Part shown: positions 34,336 through 34,633 of the stretch, piece by piece
How positions within the stretch are numbered: the stretch's first letter is position 1
Layout: each line of letters opens with the position of its first letter
Assembly: GCA_017456495.1 (NCBI GenBank)
Contig: JAFTJI010000060.1
Span: forward strand, 1 to 34,633
DNA: 34,633 nucleotides
Direction of reading: 5' to 3'
DNA from: Lentisphaeria bacterium
GTDB lineage: Bacteria > Verrucomicrobiota > Lentisphaeria > Victivallales > UBA1829
Position numbers and translations under genes: made by a program
Notes under the pieces: model-generated
The model's database searches: none
Told to the model about the DNA's origin: nothing
Seen by the model: only the letters and a program-made list of their open reading frames with translations

Positions 34336-34390
34336 ATGTAACGTTACATCATTCTGTTATTATTTTATATCATATATCTTGAAAAGTCAA
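34336..34390 (-). promoter_or_regulatory. LacI-type operator and promoter of the polysaccharide operon
   Basis: On the minus strand TTGACT (34385-34390) and TAAAAT (34362-34367) are 17 bp apart, a near-consensus promoter. ATGTAACGTTACAT (34336-34349) is a perfect 14-bp palindrome with the central CG typical of LacI-family operators, placed just downstream of the expected transcription start, where a bound repressor would block elongation. No further structure was recognised in 34391-34493. Confidence 0.72.
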
Positions 34391-34493
34391 GCAAAAAAAT
34401 AAGAAAAATCACAGCTTTTTATGCTTATTGAATCAAATTATGCTTGAAAACAGAAAATAGAGATGTATTTTAACAAAAAATAATTATTAAAAG

Positions 34494-34633
34494 GAGGCAA
34501 TTTCAAAAGTCTTCAAAAATGGCAGAAAATTCTTGTTGCGATCTGCAAATGGAGCGTTTTCGGTGGTTACCCTGTTGGTAGCCACGCTCAAACTACCATT
34601 TCCAACTCATCAACAATCTTTTTTCAGCCAAAT
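34494..34633. repeat. MITE-like foldback element, copy 4 (truncated by the window edge)
   Basis: Starts GAGGCAATTTCAAAAGTC and follows copy 3 closely, including the apical hairpin GTGG-TTACCC-TGT-TGGTAG-CCAC, with the last base pair weakened (G to T). The right end lies beyond the window. The 4 bases at the left (AAAG, 34490-34493) do not fit the TNNA pattern of the other copies. Confidence 0.85.

Noticed and set aside
1-34633. tRNA, rRNA, CRISPR array, phage or toxin-antitoxin genes
   Set aside because: No cloverleaf, rRNA segment, regularly spaced repeat array or characteristic protein was recognised by eye; small tRNAs cannot be formally excluded without a covariance search.

Overview
The window looks like a chromosomal segment from a bacterium of the PVC group, most likely a Lentisphaerota (Victivallis-like) organism. 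This is inferred from gene content: a prepilin-like protein with an H-X9-DG tail, embedded in a LacI-regulated locus of very large secreted carbohydrate-active proteins (LamG-like and CBM9-like modules, GH95-like and six-hairpin enzymes), together with ordinary Gram-negative housekeeping genes. No rRNA, tRNA, CRISPR array, prophage or transposase gene was seen.

Layout. At the left edge (1-118, minus strand) is the N-terminus of a probable GH3 glycosidase. Positions 297-3168 hold an aromatic-biosynthesis operon (DAHP synthase, shikimate kinase, chorismate synthase). It is preceded by an unannotated 30-residue leader peptide very rich in Phe and Tyr, and by three mutually exclusive RNA stems that form a textbook transcription attenuator. 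Positions 3284-6096 carry an FtsQ-like division protein, RsmE and ThiI. Next come a DUF190 protein, a soluble Ser/Thr kinase with an altered HRD motif, carB with a strong terminator, an LctP-family permease, a PaaI-like thioesterase, a large AsmA-like envelope protein, a DUF2062 membrane protein, a cation/proton antiporter fused to a PTS EIIA domain, and a TIM-barrel sugar isomerase/epimerase. Positions 20392-34313 (all minus strand) form a polysaccharide-utilisation region: LacI regulator, pseudopilin, six-hairpin glycosidase, two secreted proteins of about 1,180-1,190 residues, a GH95-like glycosidase and an SGNH esterase. It contains two candidate operator palindromes.

A dispersed foldback element (MITE-like) occurs four times (6608, 16297, 21254 and 34494). 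Its ends are GAGG...CCTC, it has near-perfect 18-bp inverted termini, and each of the three complete copies is flanked by a 4-bp target duplication of the form TNNA. The apical hairpin differs between copies. The copy at 21254 sits inside what was probably a 28-nt gap of the glycosidase-esterase operon, and its target duplication leaves the esterase Shine-Dalgarno sequence intact.

Most intergenic regions carry recognisable sigma-70-type promoters, TTGNNN with a 16-17 bp spacer and a -10 close to TATATT. The two most interesting results are the Phe/Tyr attenuator at 351-506 and the TNNA-targeting MITE family.
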